The translations under genes and the position numbers were made by a program. From assembly GCA_022496805.1 (NCBI GenBank), contig CM040088.1:19127001-19191000 (forward strand): a DNA stretch of 64,000 nucleotides, given 5' to 3'. The notes below the pieces were generated by a model that was not told the DNA's origin, ran no database searches, and worked only from the letters and a program-made list of their open reading frames with translations. Below are positions 11,865 through 22,886 of this stretch, piece by piece. This DNA is from Pohlia nutans. Lineage: Eukaryota > Streptophyta > Bryopsida > Bryales > Mniaceae. The stretch's first letter is position 1, and each line of letters opens with the position of its first letter.

Positions 11865-12099
11865 AGGGCCTTGAAAAATGTGCACTTTTGCTGCCACAAA
11901 GGATAAGAGTGTTATCCATGTCATTTTCTCCTCCTTTCGTCCCTTGGGTTGAAAATTTCGAGAGTAACGTGACATTCTTTGGTCTTCTCAGTTTCTAGGC
12001 CTCCCATTGGTTGAAATTTCTCTCCTCACATCGCCTCTAGTGTAAAGAGGGCTTTAGATCTGTGATTGCTATCACCATTATTTTTCTATAAAGTTTAAA

Positions 12100-12415
12100 A
12101 CTTAAAATTCAAAATTATTTTGTAATTTGATTACGAATAAGAAATTGACAATTTGTACATGAAATTTGATGTGATTGGTTGAAATGCAATATTCTAAGAA
12201 ATTGACAATTTGTACATGAAATTTGATGTGATGTAGTGATTTTTGGAGATTTTTTGATTGCTTGATTCTATGAGTTGACTTTTTCAATAACACTTTTAAA
12301 CTAAAATCTTCAATTTTTTTGGTGAAACACTGCAACATGAAATGAGGCATAAAAATTTCCAAATCATCAACTTTCTAATCGGATCATACATGCATGAAGC
12401 TAATTCCTCATAGAA
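12100..12415 (-). repeat. Dispersed repeat, copy 1 (inverted relative to the copy near 28.7 kb)
   Basis: Read inverted, this begins AGCTTCATGCATGTATGATC, and the same words (atgatc, tttttatgcctc, catgttg, caccaaaaa, aaaaatcactac) appear in order at 28738-28910. It also contains a 40-bp direct duplication (aattgacaatttgtacatga at about 12142 and 12199). There is no coding potential. It may be part of an LTR or other non-coding element. Confidence 0.65.
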
Positions 12416-12419
12416 AATT

Positions 12420-13810
12420 TAGTAAAAACATCACACTACAGAAAATGCATGACGGATGAGAATACAAAGTTTATTTCTGTACATCATACAAAATATGCAT
12501 GGTTGGGCAATTAGGGGTCAATCCTTTAACATTTGAGACTTGGAAATATAGATACTAGCATCTATACAATAGAATTTTTTTTGATATCTTTGCATTGTAA
12601 AGATATTCTTCTTAGAAGAGTCCATACATACTTTGATTCATTTCCACTTATACAATTAACAAGGGTTTCGTTAAAAGTCCCTATTGAAATGTGCACTATT
12701 TTTTGGGATTATTTTTTAATATTTTAATCACAAATTTTGGTATGTATAAGCAATAATATTGTACTTTGGCTAGAGTCTTTTCAGATATTATTGATTGAAA
12801 ATAAATCCAAAGCAAGCTATGTAAAATACATGTGTGTCATATTTATTTTGTGCTTTAAGTTTATAATCAATAATTTTTTATAATATTAGATCAATTAAAC
12901 GGATAAAAAACATTATTTTGTGCATCTTCAATAATTGTTCGTAAGTTTAATAGAAAATGTAACACTTACACCCTAATTTTTAGTTAAAAGATTGAAAAAT
13001 AAACCAATCCTAATTGGCAAGACACTCCATGGAAGCAAAAACATTCAAAATGATAAATTCAGAAAAAATAATAATGTACTTGTGTCACCTTATATTTGAA
13101 TACTTAAAAACAATATAAGTCAAACAAAAAAATAAAGCATGTGTCTAATTTATGTATTTGAAGTTCTAAAATTTTAATAATTAGAACAACAACTAAAAAA
13201 TATATACTAAGTTTTGAGAACCATATCCATAGTGGTAATCTTAATAAATCCATACAATCAATTAAACCAATTTTGTATTTAAATTTACATATTACAATGT
13301 ATACTATAATGAGATTGAATGTGTGGTACTTTTTATAAAAATAAACTTTAAACCATAAAAAAAATCTTATTGAAGCAATTCCAAGCAAACAAACTGAATT
13401 CAATTTGTTGATTATGTGTTTATACAGTAAATTCTTTGAAGGAATTTGAATAAAGATACACCATGATAGTAAAACACAATAATATATAGTATACTCAAGT
13501 AATAAGTTACATGGTAACAAATATTCTATACTCTATATCATATCACTATAATACTATAATATATTATTAATATCAACTAAACAAATCTAGCCATCCAAAG
13601 AGTCTAAACCCAAGCCTAGAGAAAACATATCCTTGCGCACGTCTGGATGTATCAATGCATTTTCTTCTTTGGGGGGGCCTTTGAAGGCCTGCCCCCTTTA
13701 CTCTGCATGAGAAGTCCTCCAAAAAGACCTCCTAAAATCACACAATAACATCAACAAACAAACAAATAGTCAATATGCATGAAAAACTACGAATAATAAG
13801 AATAAGTGAT
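12420..13810. other. AT-rich intergenic DNA
   Basis: No gene recognised. A G-run followed by a short inverted pair (gggggggcctttgaaggcct, about 13671) resembles a transposon end, but I found no partner. Confidence 0.45.
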
Positions 13811-13819
13811 CTTTACTAA

Positions 13820-14765
13820 AAGAGTGCGACATGTGCCACACCTCCAAAAACTCCAATTGCAAAAACACTCAAATTTATAAAAGATTCATTCTTTGTACAA
13901 TCAATCAAAGAAATGCCACACCTTTCAATATAACATCAACAATAGGAGTAAAGCATGTGCATCACCCCCTCAATCCTACATAAGCAAAGAAACTTAAGTA
14001 CAACTAAATTCAAAATTATACAGAAAGAGTGTGGCATGTGCCTCACTCCCTAAATTCAAGAAAAGCAACAATGCAAAAATTACATACAATCACATCGAGA
14101 ATAAGAATTAAACACATTGAGTGAGACATGTGCCTCATCCCCGAAATCCCATATGAAAAATAACAACTAAAAACGTTATAAATAAAAATTAAACACAAAA
14201 GGTGCCACAACCTCACAAAAATATGAGAGTATAAACTCAATGACATCAAAAACAAAAATCAAACACAAGGGGGTGAGCCATGTGCCTCACCCTCAAAAAA
14301 ATATGAGAGCATAAACTCAAGGACATAAAAAAAAAAAAAAAAAAAAAAAAACTTAAACACAAAGGGGTGAGGCATGTGCCTCACTCTTAGAAAAATATGA
14401 GATTATAATCTCATTGACATCAAAAACATGAATCAAACACAAAGAGTGAGGCTTGTGCCTCACCTCCAAAATGTCACATGAGCAAAATCAATCAAGTACA
14501 ATCAAAATTGAAATCAAACACAGCGGGAGTGAGGCATGTGCCTCACCTTCTAAATTCTACATGAGTGAAATGCATAAATACAATCAAAACGAGAACCAAA
14601 CACATGGAGTGAGATATGTGGCATACATTTGGTATGTTTGCATAATGAACATAGAATGAGATTGTGACTACGATGCAAGGAGTTAGGTATGTGATGACTT
14701 TAGAAATTTAAAATCAGATTGCAATTCAAGTAGTGAGGCATGTGCCTCACTCCAAAAAATGTTCA
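13820..14765. repeat. Dispersed array of the GTGAGGCATGTGCCTCAC near-palindrome
   Basis: About a dozen copies of a 20-24 bp motif with core GTGAGGCATGTGCCTCAC, at about 13826, 13955, 14027, 14120, 14270, 14364, 14443, 14527, 14605 and 14733. They are spaced about 75-95 bp with spacer words such as catcaaaaacaaaaatcaaa. The 14027, 14364, 14527 and 14733 copies are almost perfect palindromes. A poly-A run interrupts the array at about 14328-14350. The same core builds the 57-bp satellite to the right. Confidence 0.85.
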
Positions 14766-15959
14766 TAGAAACTCCTCACATCCTCCTCAAATTGAAAATA
14801 AAAAACATTGAATTTTAAAATTTAGAATTTGGTAATAAGTGAGATGAGAACTTAATTACAAAACTCATAATCTAGATTTTGAGATTGTGTCATCAAGTGT
14901 TATATGTCCAGAACCCTAAATATTTAAAACTTTAAAGGAATGTGAGTTATAATACAAATAATTTAACATATTGATGATTCAAAAATTCTCAAAGATGAAA
15001 ATTTCAGAGTTTCATAAATACAAGTACATGTTATTGGAACTGAGATTTGAGATTGTGATGTGCACATAGCAACAATTTGGTGGTTGAATACTAAATGCAG
15101 TTGGAAACCCTAAAAAGAATTTAGATCTAGATCTAGATGAAATTTGAAAGTCGAAAACTTACCCTTATTTAAATACTGAAGTGATAAACACAATAGATCT
15201 CAAGGAAACTAAGAATCAGAAGCGCTCCAAAGTAGATCTTAGTACGAGAAGTTGGGGCCCAAGTGAGATAAATCAACAAGATTCTTGGTAGTGTGCTGAA
15301 ACTTGTTTATAGATGAGGTGTTAACCGCATAGTAGAGTTGAAGTGATGCGACCTCTAGAAGGTAGAAGGTAGAAGGTTTAGTACGACACAAACAAGGTTA
15401 TCTAGATATGCAGAACAAGTAGATCAGAACGTGGGTTGTACCAAGGCGGAGGCATTAACGTTGCAAATCACCACTATACAAGATTCGGCACTTTGCAAGC
15501 GAAGCAAGACGGTGGAGAAGAGAAGCGCCGCACAAGCAAGGAGCCGCAGAAAGGAAAGGCAGCAGAGCGGCGGATAAGAGAAGCGCCGCACAAGCAAGGA
15601 GCGGCAGAGAGGAAAGGTGGCGGAGACGAGAGAAAGGTAGGAAGAAGCGAAAACACGACCTAAACCCTAAGCGGCCGTTTAGGTTTTTCAAATTTTAATT
15701 TATTTATCTTTTGTGGGATCTCCAAGTCTGTATAGCTCTAACTTACACAGATTTAAGAATTTTGACTTGAATTTTTTTGGGAGCGCCGGTGGCACTATAT
15801 TAATAGCACCCTTAAAATGGTTAGACATGTGCAATATTAATTCCTCTACTTAGTTTCATTTACTTCAACTTATTACTCTGCAATTTGGTTTTGCTTGTGA
15901 CTAAACAAGGTGATGCAAATCTTACAACTTTAATAAATTTATTTGGTTTTATGAGATTT
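14766..15959. other. Intergenic segment with a short GC-rich duplication
   Basis: Within it, 15523-15630 is purine-rich and holds two copies of a unit beginning gaagcgccgcacaagcaagg about 60 bp apart. The open frame across it (15436-15663) is a by-product of that composition. I see no real gene. Confidence 0.45.
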
Positions 15960-18900
15960 AATAGGGTGAGGCACATGCAACACCCTTTATGAGAATAATC
16001 ACCTTTGTTGAAGTTAATTTCACTTAAGTTTATGAAGGTTGAGATACATGCTACACCATCTATACATGTAATTGGTTAAGTTAGGATTTTAGGGGTTACG
16101 CATGTGCCACTTCCTTTATGAATTTAATTACTAGGCTTGCGAGTAAGACACATGCTACACCCCATATGACACTAATTAACTTTCTTAGAATTTTAAGAGG
16201 TGAGGCACATGCCACACTCCACATAACAGTATTACCCTCGTTCAAATATGAAGGCATAAGGTAGGTGGGACACCCCGCAAGACAATAATTTGCCTTAATA
16301 GAAATTCAAGGGGTGAGACATGTGTCACACCCCATATAAAAATATTTTGCCTAGTTAGAATCTTAAGAGTTGAGGTACATGCCACACCCCTTAAGACAAT
16401 ATTTTGCCTAGCTTGAATCTTAAGGGGTGAGGCACATGCCACACCCCTCACAACAATATTTTGCCTAGTTTAAATCTTAAGAGGTGAGGCACATGCCACA
16501 TCCCTTATAAGAATATTTTGCCTAGTTTAAATCTTAAGGGTTGAGGCACATGCCACACTCCTTATAGCCCTATTTTGCCTAGTTTAAATTTTTAGGGGTG
16601 TGGCACATGCCACACCCCTCATGACGATATTTTGCCCAGTTTGAATCTTTAGGGGTGAGGCACATGCCACACCCCTTATAGCCCTATTTTACCTAGTTTA
16701 AATCTTAAAAGGTGAGGCACATGCCACACCCCTTATAACAATATTTTGCCTAGTTAAAATTTTAAGGGGTGAGGCACATGCCACACCCCTTATAACAATA
16801 TTTTCCCTAGTTTAAATCTTAAGGGGTGAGGCACATGCGTCACCCCTTATAGCCCTATTTTGCCTAGTTTAAATCTTAAGGAGTAAGGCACATGTCACAC
16901 CCCTCATGACAATATTTTGCCTAGTTTGAATCTTAAGGGGTGCGGCATATGTTATACCCCTTATACCGTAGTTTACTAGCAGGTTTGGCATAAAATAATT
17001 CTAAATATAGATGCCTAAAATTTCGGAATATCATTTGCATTTTTTGCCGAATATAATATAAATTATAATTCAAAATTGCCGAAAAGTGAGAAATTGTTAC
17101 CTTCCACTAGATTTTTACTTCGTTTAGAAGCATGTGTGAATTGTAGTGGAAAGAAGGTGTTGCTCTTGTAATCAAGTTCATTTACATCAATCCACAAAGA
17201 ATATGGGTTAAGAAGTAATAAGACTCTAGCTTTTGAAATGTGTCGTACACAGATTTCTGGAGTCTAATTGAACATAGAAGATGAAGTTTTATAGAAATTT
17301 CTCCAACTAACAAAATTTGAGAAATCAAGCCTTCTTCCACCTCCAACAAGTTTTGTGTCAAAATAAGTCTTTATGCAAAAGATATAGACATAACAGAGCA
17401 GCCGTGTAAAAGTCAAAATCAAAATGCGTTCCTAACAGTTTTTCGGAGCTCATTTGTGCATAGAAGATCAACTTTTTTGGAATTTTGTTGGTCTAAGATA
17501 AGTTTAGAAATCAAGTAATCTTTCACCTCCAATAAATTTTATGTCATTTGCAGACTCTCTGCAAAAGTTATGCGTGTTATAAAACTGAAGACTAACTAGG
17601 TGCTTCACCTCAAAGTTTACATATCCCATATGCCTTGTTGGATACAACTCCACTCCACTTGCATAAAGCACAGAGCATTCTCCACTCTTATCTCACATCT
17701 TACTTGTCAACCAATGCAAGAGAGTTGTACATGACAATAAGCCAAATTTAAAAAAATTCAAAGAAAAAATTTCCGAAAGTATTAATATACTATTTTTAGG
17801 TGCCAAACCTACTTTCTGAACTTTAATTAAATATTAGGCAGCAAGTTGCCGAACCTGCTAGTAAACTACGGTAACAATATATTACCTAATTTAAATCTTA
17901 AGGGGTGAGGCACATGCCACACCCCTCATGACGATATTTTGCCTAGTTTGAATCTTAAGGGGTGAGGCATATGCCATATCTCTTATAACAATATTTTGCC
18001 TAGTTTAAATCTTAAGGGGTGAGACACATGCCACACCCCTTATAGTCCTATTTTGCCTAGTTTAAATCTTAAGGAGTGAGGCACATGCCCCATCCCTTAT
18101 AGCCCTATTTTGCCTACTTTAAATCTTAAGAGGTGAGGCACATACCACACCCCTCATGACGATATTTTGCGTAGTTTAAATCTTAAGGGGTGAGGCACAT
18201 ACCACACCCCTCATGACGATATTTTGCCTAGTTTAAATCTTAAGGGGTGAGGCATATGCCAGACCCCTTATAACAATATTTTGCCTAGTTTAAATCTTAA
18301 GGGGTGAGGCACATGCCACACTCCTTATAGCCCTATTTTGCCTAGTTTAAATCTTAAGGGGTGAGGCATATGCCAGACCCCTTATAACAATATTTTGCCT
18401 AGTTTAAATCTTAAGGGGTGAGGCACATGCCACACCTCTTATAGCCCTATTTTGCCTAGTCTAAGTCCTAAGGGGTGAGGCACATACCACACCCCTCATG
18501 ACGATATTTTTCCTAGTTTGAATCTTACGGGGTGAGGCACATGCCACACTCCTTATAACAATATTTTGCCTAGTTTAAATCTTAAGGGGTGAGACACATG
18601 CCACACCCCTTATAGCCCTATTTTGCCTAGTTTAAATCTTAAGGGGTGAGGCACATGCCCCACCCCTTATAGCCCTATTTTGCCTAGTTTGAATCTTAAG
18701 GGGTGAGGCACATACCACACCCCTCATGACGATATTTTTCCTAGTTTGAATCTTACGGGGTGAGGCACATGCCACACTCCTTATAACAATATTTTGCCTA
18801 GTTTAAATCTTAAGGGGTGAGGCACATGCCACATCCCTTATAGCCCTATTTTGCCTAGTTTAAGTCTTAAGGGGTGAGGCACATGCCACACCCCTTATGA

Positions 18901-19020
18901 CAATATTTTGCCTAGTTTGAATCTTAAGGGGTGAGGCACATGCGACACCCCTTATGACAAATATTTTGCCTTGTTTAAATCTTAAGGGGTGAGGCACATG
19001 CCACACCCCTCATGACGATA
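15960..19020 (+). repeat. Satellite array, period about 57 bp, built around a 24-bp near-palindrome
   Basis: The unit is GGGGTGAGGCACATGCCACACCCC followed by TTATA(A)CAATATTTTGCC and TAGTTTAAATCTTAA. Copies at 15960-16260 are diverged; from 16380 to 19020 they are nearly identical, about 34 units in all outside the inserted element. The spacer comes in three recurring variants (ACAATA, AGCCCTA, GACGATA). A four-unit block of 228 bp is repeated at 18483 and 18711, sharing private changes (TTTTTCCTAG, CTTACGGGG), so higher-order repeats are present. A 906-bp element splits the array. Confidence 0.95.
16966..17871. mobile_element. 906-bp non-autonomous DNA element with 25-bp TIRs and TA duplication, inside the satellite
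   Basis: The left end CCGTAGTTTACTAGCAGG... and the inverted right end match at 24 of 25 positions. TA stands on each side (16964-16965 and 17872-17873); removing the element and one TA restores the satellite word CCTTATAACAAT. The TA duplication points to Tc1/mariner-like mobilisation, although the TIR sequence is not one I recognise. The interior has no long frame, but it holds an imperfect internal duplication: the words catagaagat, gaaatcaag, cacctccaa and gcaaaag occur in order twice (about 17270-17370 and 17455-17560). Confidence 0.9.
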
Positions 19021-19512
19021 GTTAATTTTGTTCGCATTTAAGAAATTAAGGCATAAAGTTACATCATCTATTTTGATTATTGTTGAATGACATGAATTTT
19101 TTTTTTTAACATGTTCTTACAATTATCTTATTTTTTTTGTATGACCAGGCATTGTTTTATCTTAAAACAAATCATATGGATTGAAACTTAGGCATTCCTT
19201 TTTTTCTGGCAAAAGTGCTCTCTCTAAGTCAACAATCTTCTGAGAACGGTAGTACAAACGTTTTATGGTATCAACCAAGAATACTAATAGGATTACAAGA
19301 TGAAGAAGGGACATTTCACAATCGGTACACGGATTGTATACACCGTGCTTGAGAACCCTCTCGAGAACCACATGGTTGTGTTCCAATTGATTCTATTTTT
19401 ACTGTTTGGGAGAATACCGTTGGGACCCAAAATTTGATTACTGTTTTGGGTGTTAGAACCGAGAGAGAGTTAAAATTTCCAAATGGTGAAAAGTTTCATT
19501 TTGAATATCACC
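19021..19512. other. Intergenic segment between satellite and foldback element
   Basis: AT-rich; a minus-strand open frame at 19162-19386 has no recognisable similarity. Nothing else is seen. Confidence 0.4.
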
Positions 19513-20751
19513 TTAAACACCCAATTCGCTAATTTTGCACTTGGCCATATAATCATGCACTTGGCCCTCAAGTGCATTAAAAAAATAGTTTGAAAAAATC
19601 TCTTAAAAACAGAGATTTTTGTCTTTCTACAATCCCCTACACTATAAAGAAACAATTGTTTAATTTATTTCTCATCCTTATCTTTATCTTTATCTTATCT
19701 TATCTTTTCTTTTATCTTGTATTTTATTCTTGTCTTCTTTCTTGTCTTCCTTCTTCTTTTTCTCTAGTCTTCCACTTGTCTTTTTTTTTTTTCTTCACCT
19801 TGCCATTTTTGGAGTTTAAACGATAATTAAAAAAAATTAAAAAAATTAGGGAGCAGGCTGAATCCAATACAGGCCCTGAAATGAAAAATGTAAAAAAAAA
19901 ATGAATTATTATTATTATTATTATTATTTTTTATTTTTTATTTTTTTAATTTATTTTTTCCGGATTTTCCGGGCAGGGAGGGTACGCGGGCGCGGACCCT
20001 ACTCTTATTTTGACCCTCCCTCCCTCACTCCCCCCTCTCCCCTATATAAACCTTCTCTCACTCTCCCTCCCTCACACTCTCCTTCCACCCCTTTTCCTCT
20101 CTTGTTCTTCTCCCTCTCTTCCTTCTCCCTTCTCCTCAATATAAAGGAAGAAGAGAGAGGAAGAAGGAAGTGTGAGGGAGGAAGAATGTGGGAGGGTTTA
20201 TATAAGAGAGGGGAAAAAAAGGAAAAGAGAGGAGGGAAGGAGAGTGGGTCAAAATAAGAGTAGGGTCCGCGCGCGCAGACCCTCTCTGCTCGGAAAATCC
20301 GGAGAAAAAAAAAAAAAAAAAAAAAAAAAAACTTTTTTTTTTTTTTTTTTTCATTTTTTTTTTTACATTTTTCATTTCAGGGCCTGTATTGGATTCAGCC
20401 TGCTCTCTAATTTTATTTTATTTTTAAATTATCGTTTAAACTCCGAAAATGGCAAGGTGAAAAAAAAAAGGAAGACAAGTGGAAGACTAGAAGAAAAAGA
20501 AGAAGGAAGACAAGAGGAAGACAAGATAAAAACAATATAAAAGAAAAAGAAAAGATAAAGATAAAGATATAAGATAAAGATAATGATAAAAAATAAATTA
20601 AATAATTGTTTCATTACAATGAAGGGATTGTAGAAAGACAAAAATCCCTGTTTTTTACAAAACTTTTCAAACAAATTTTTTTAAAGCCAAGTTTGCTCAT
20701 GAAATGAGTGCACTTGGCCAAGTGCAAAATTAGGGAATTGGATGTTTTTAA
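19513..20751. mobile_element. Foldback (long inverted repeat) element, about 1.24 kb
   Basis: The two halves are inverted copies of each other. The left end reads ACACCCAATTCGCTAATTTT and the right end, inverted, reads AACATCCAATTCCCTAATTT. Further in, matching inverted pairs include the tttttgtctttctacaatcc segment (19614 versus about 20630), the purine/pyrimidine-rich tract with tatataaacc, and the CGCGGACCCTACTCTTATTTT segment (about 19993 versus 20265). The centre is near 20130. TTAA is present at both outer edges (19513 and 20748), compatible with a TTAA target site, but that is not proof. Open frames inside are low-complexity by-products. Confidence 0.85.
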
Positions 20752-21479
20752 CCTTTTAGAATAGATTTGCCATATTAGCTCTATATTGTACTTTATACTT
20801 GACAATTTATACAATACGATATTGATATATAATTTTGTCAAGGTTTTATGTGAATGTGATTTTTTTATGACTGAAAATTTCTTGCTATTAAGTGTGTATC
20901 TAAATATCCAAACTTTGTCATATGCAATGATGTTTTCTCAATATTAGACGTGAATGTACATACCTCGATCTTTTATCTTGTAAGTCAAATATATATTTAA
21001 ATTTATAACCATATTTGAATTATTAATATAAGAAATAATTTAAAATTATAAGAAATTTCTAGCAAGGTTTCTCATATTATTAGGTTTCTCATATTATTGT
21101 TAACTCAACTTTTTTTATAAAAATCACAAAATTGTAATTTGATCAATAACCAAGCATAATGAACCTAAAATGTACCCATGTCTATATTCTTTATTTTTCT
21201 TACTAGGATAATTATAAAATGATCATATTTTCAATGAAATTTATAAATTTCCAAAAAATTGTTCATGTGCACTTTTACATATTGAAGTGCACTTTTAACG
21301 AAACCCTTGTTAATTATCAAATCATCACGTTTGAATTCAAGTTGTTACACAAGACATAGGACTTTGAGTTTGTTTTAACAAGTCTTGTATGCAATTCATC
21401 CACACTTGGACGAGATTGCATGAGCCATTTAATTTCATTCGGTGTTCAAAATTTGAACACAACAACGGTCAAGGGTTAA

Positions 21480-22230
21480 AAATGTAGTGTATATGTTAGT
21501 TAGTTAGTTAGTTTTGTTTTGTATGTTACGTTGAGATCTCTCAGATGGTGAGGCCGCAAATCTTGTTTTTAGTATTGTCAGAAAGCTCTTGACGAGAAGG
21601 GGTGCACCAAAATTATTTCGTTGCTTTTGGACTTTTGGTGTGGAAGTTATGAATATTTAATCAAATATCATCACCATAAAATGAATTAACTATTATCGAT
21701 AAATTATTCTAAAATTAAAACAAAATAAAAGCATAGCTAAATTATAGGGAAAACATGGCCATACTGGTCTATACATTAAAGAAGGTAGTTTGTTTTGTTT
21801 TATTTTAAGTGTTACGTTGAGATCTCTTGGACTCATGGAGATCAGTCTTTGTATCTTTTGAATATCACGTGAGAACATAGGCTATATAAAAGTAGAGAAT
21901 AATTGTTACTATAATTAGTAATATTATGAAAATATTCTCATTTTATTCTTGTAATCAATTTTGAGCATCTTACATTATTGTAATTCATTTATAAAATATA
22001 CCTTGAAAGGTTTATTTGGACCCTATCTTTGTTTGCACGTTGTTACGTAATATTTGTAAGTGACCTCCCCAAAGTCTCGGACCTTGAGACTGCCGATCGC
22101 GTTCTTAGTATAACGAAAAAGCTCTTAACGAGAAGGGTTGCACTGAAGTCATTACGTTGCTTTTGGACTTATAATGTGGAAGTTATGGATTATTGAGTGA
22201 TTTTTGTCAATTTAAATTAAATTACATTTT
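21480..22230 (+). repeat. LTR-like dispersed repeats, tandem partial copies
   Basis: The words acgttgagatctct, agaaagctcttgacgagaag, ttgcttttggactt and tgtggaagttatg occur in order at about 21529-21650 and, diverged, at about 22040-22190. A further start (gttacgttgagatctcttgg) is at about 21812. An inverted relative is at 29770-29950. Between copies, ggctatataaaagtagagaa (about 21879) followed by tttattcttgtaatcaattt looks like an LTR promoter and polyadenylation region. I suspect remnants of an LTR element; no coding part is near. Confidence 0.55.
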
Positions 22231-22886
22231 AGAAATAAAAATAAATCATAGGGAACATTTGAGCCAACGATACATATTATATGATTAAAAATAGAATCAA
22301 AAATATATTTTTTGTTATTTTTGAAAAGGAAAAGTATTGCAAAAGGTATTATGTGTGGAACAATTCTATATGATTAAGCTATGCATACATTTGTACGGTT
22401 GAGTTCTATTAATAGTATCCCTATTTTCAACATATAAAGTTTTTTAAATAGCACCGAAAAAGCACTAAAGGGTTAAAACATTACCTCGTCGGATGTGTTT
22501 TGTTTGAGCACCGGTATTGTAGCAGAAAGGGAAAAGAAGGCCAACTGTATGCACAGACGTCATAAAAGCATCTTTTCAGAGCACACTAATTTGCAGCCCA
22601 CACTAAATCACCTTTTCTGTCGGTAGGATTTTGCGTCACCCTTGGTCATCGTTCAGTTCGTGTGTGCACAAGTTGTCCATCGTTTTGTTTTGTTGATCTT
22701 CCTCCAGAGATCATTTAGCTTGTATGCTCTTTGAGTGTTTAGTGCTACGAGAAGCGAATCAATCGCTGCTTCTGAGCCAATTTTACTAACGTGACAGTAG
22801 GATCTTCATCTTCCCAAAACATAGCGTGTCCTTGAGGATGCTGATTGAGAGGTATTCCAGCCAATTGTGAGGATAAAAGAGCAAAG
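22231..22886 (+). promoter_or_regulatory. Upstream region and 5' UTR of the BAP31-like gene
   Basis: AT-rich until about 22500, then mixed composition up to the ATG at 22887. An upstream in-frame ATG at 22845 would add 14 residues (MRGIPANCEDKRAK), but the downstream Met directly precedes the hydrophobic segment expected at the N-terminus, so I prefer 22887. No clear TATA box. Confidence 0.4.

Larger units (their letters stand above)
6840..12053. mobile_element. PIF/Harbinger DNA transposon, near-complete, about 5.2 kb
   Basis: The left end at 6840 begins GGCTTTCTTTATACTAGAGG and is preceded by TTA. The right end, read inverted, begins AGCCCTCTTTACACTAGAGG and is followed by TTA. 17 of the first 21 positions match. 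TTA duplications, a DDE transposase on the plus strand and a Myb/SANT-like gene on the minus strand are the standard two-gene layout of PIF/Harbinger elements. The same TIR style (GGGCC.CTTYACAC) ends two MITEs at 26057 and 51172, suggesting related non-autonomous copies. Ends were found by eye; the right one could be off by a base or two. Confidence 0.8.

Noticed and set aside
15436..15663. 75-codon open frame, Lys/Arg/Glu-rich
   Set aside because: It is produced by a purine-rich 60-bp duplication; no start context or family similarity.
15960..19020. CRISPR-like regular repeats
   Set aside because: The spacers are themselves repeats of a few types, the genome is clearly plant nuclear, and no cas genes exist. 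It is a satellite.
19590..20674. Several open frames rich in Phe, Lys and Ser on both strands
   Set aside because: They are translations of homopolymer and pyrimidine/purine tracts inside the foldback element.
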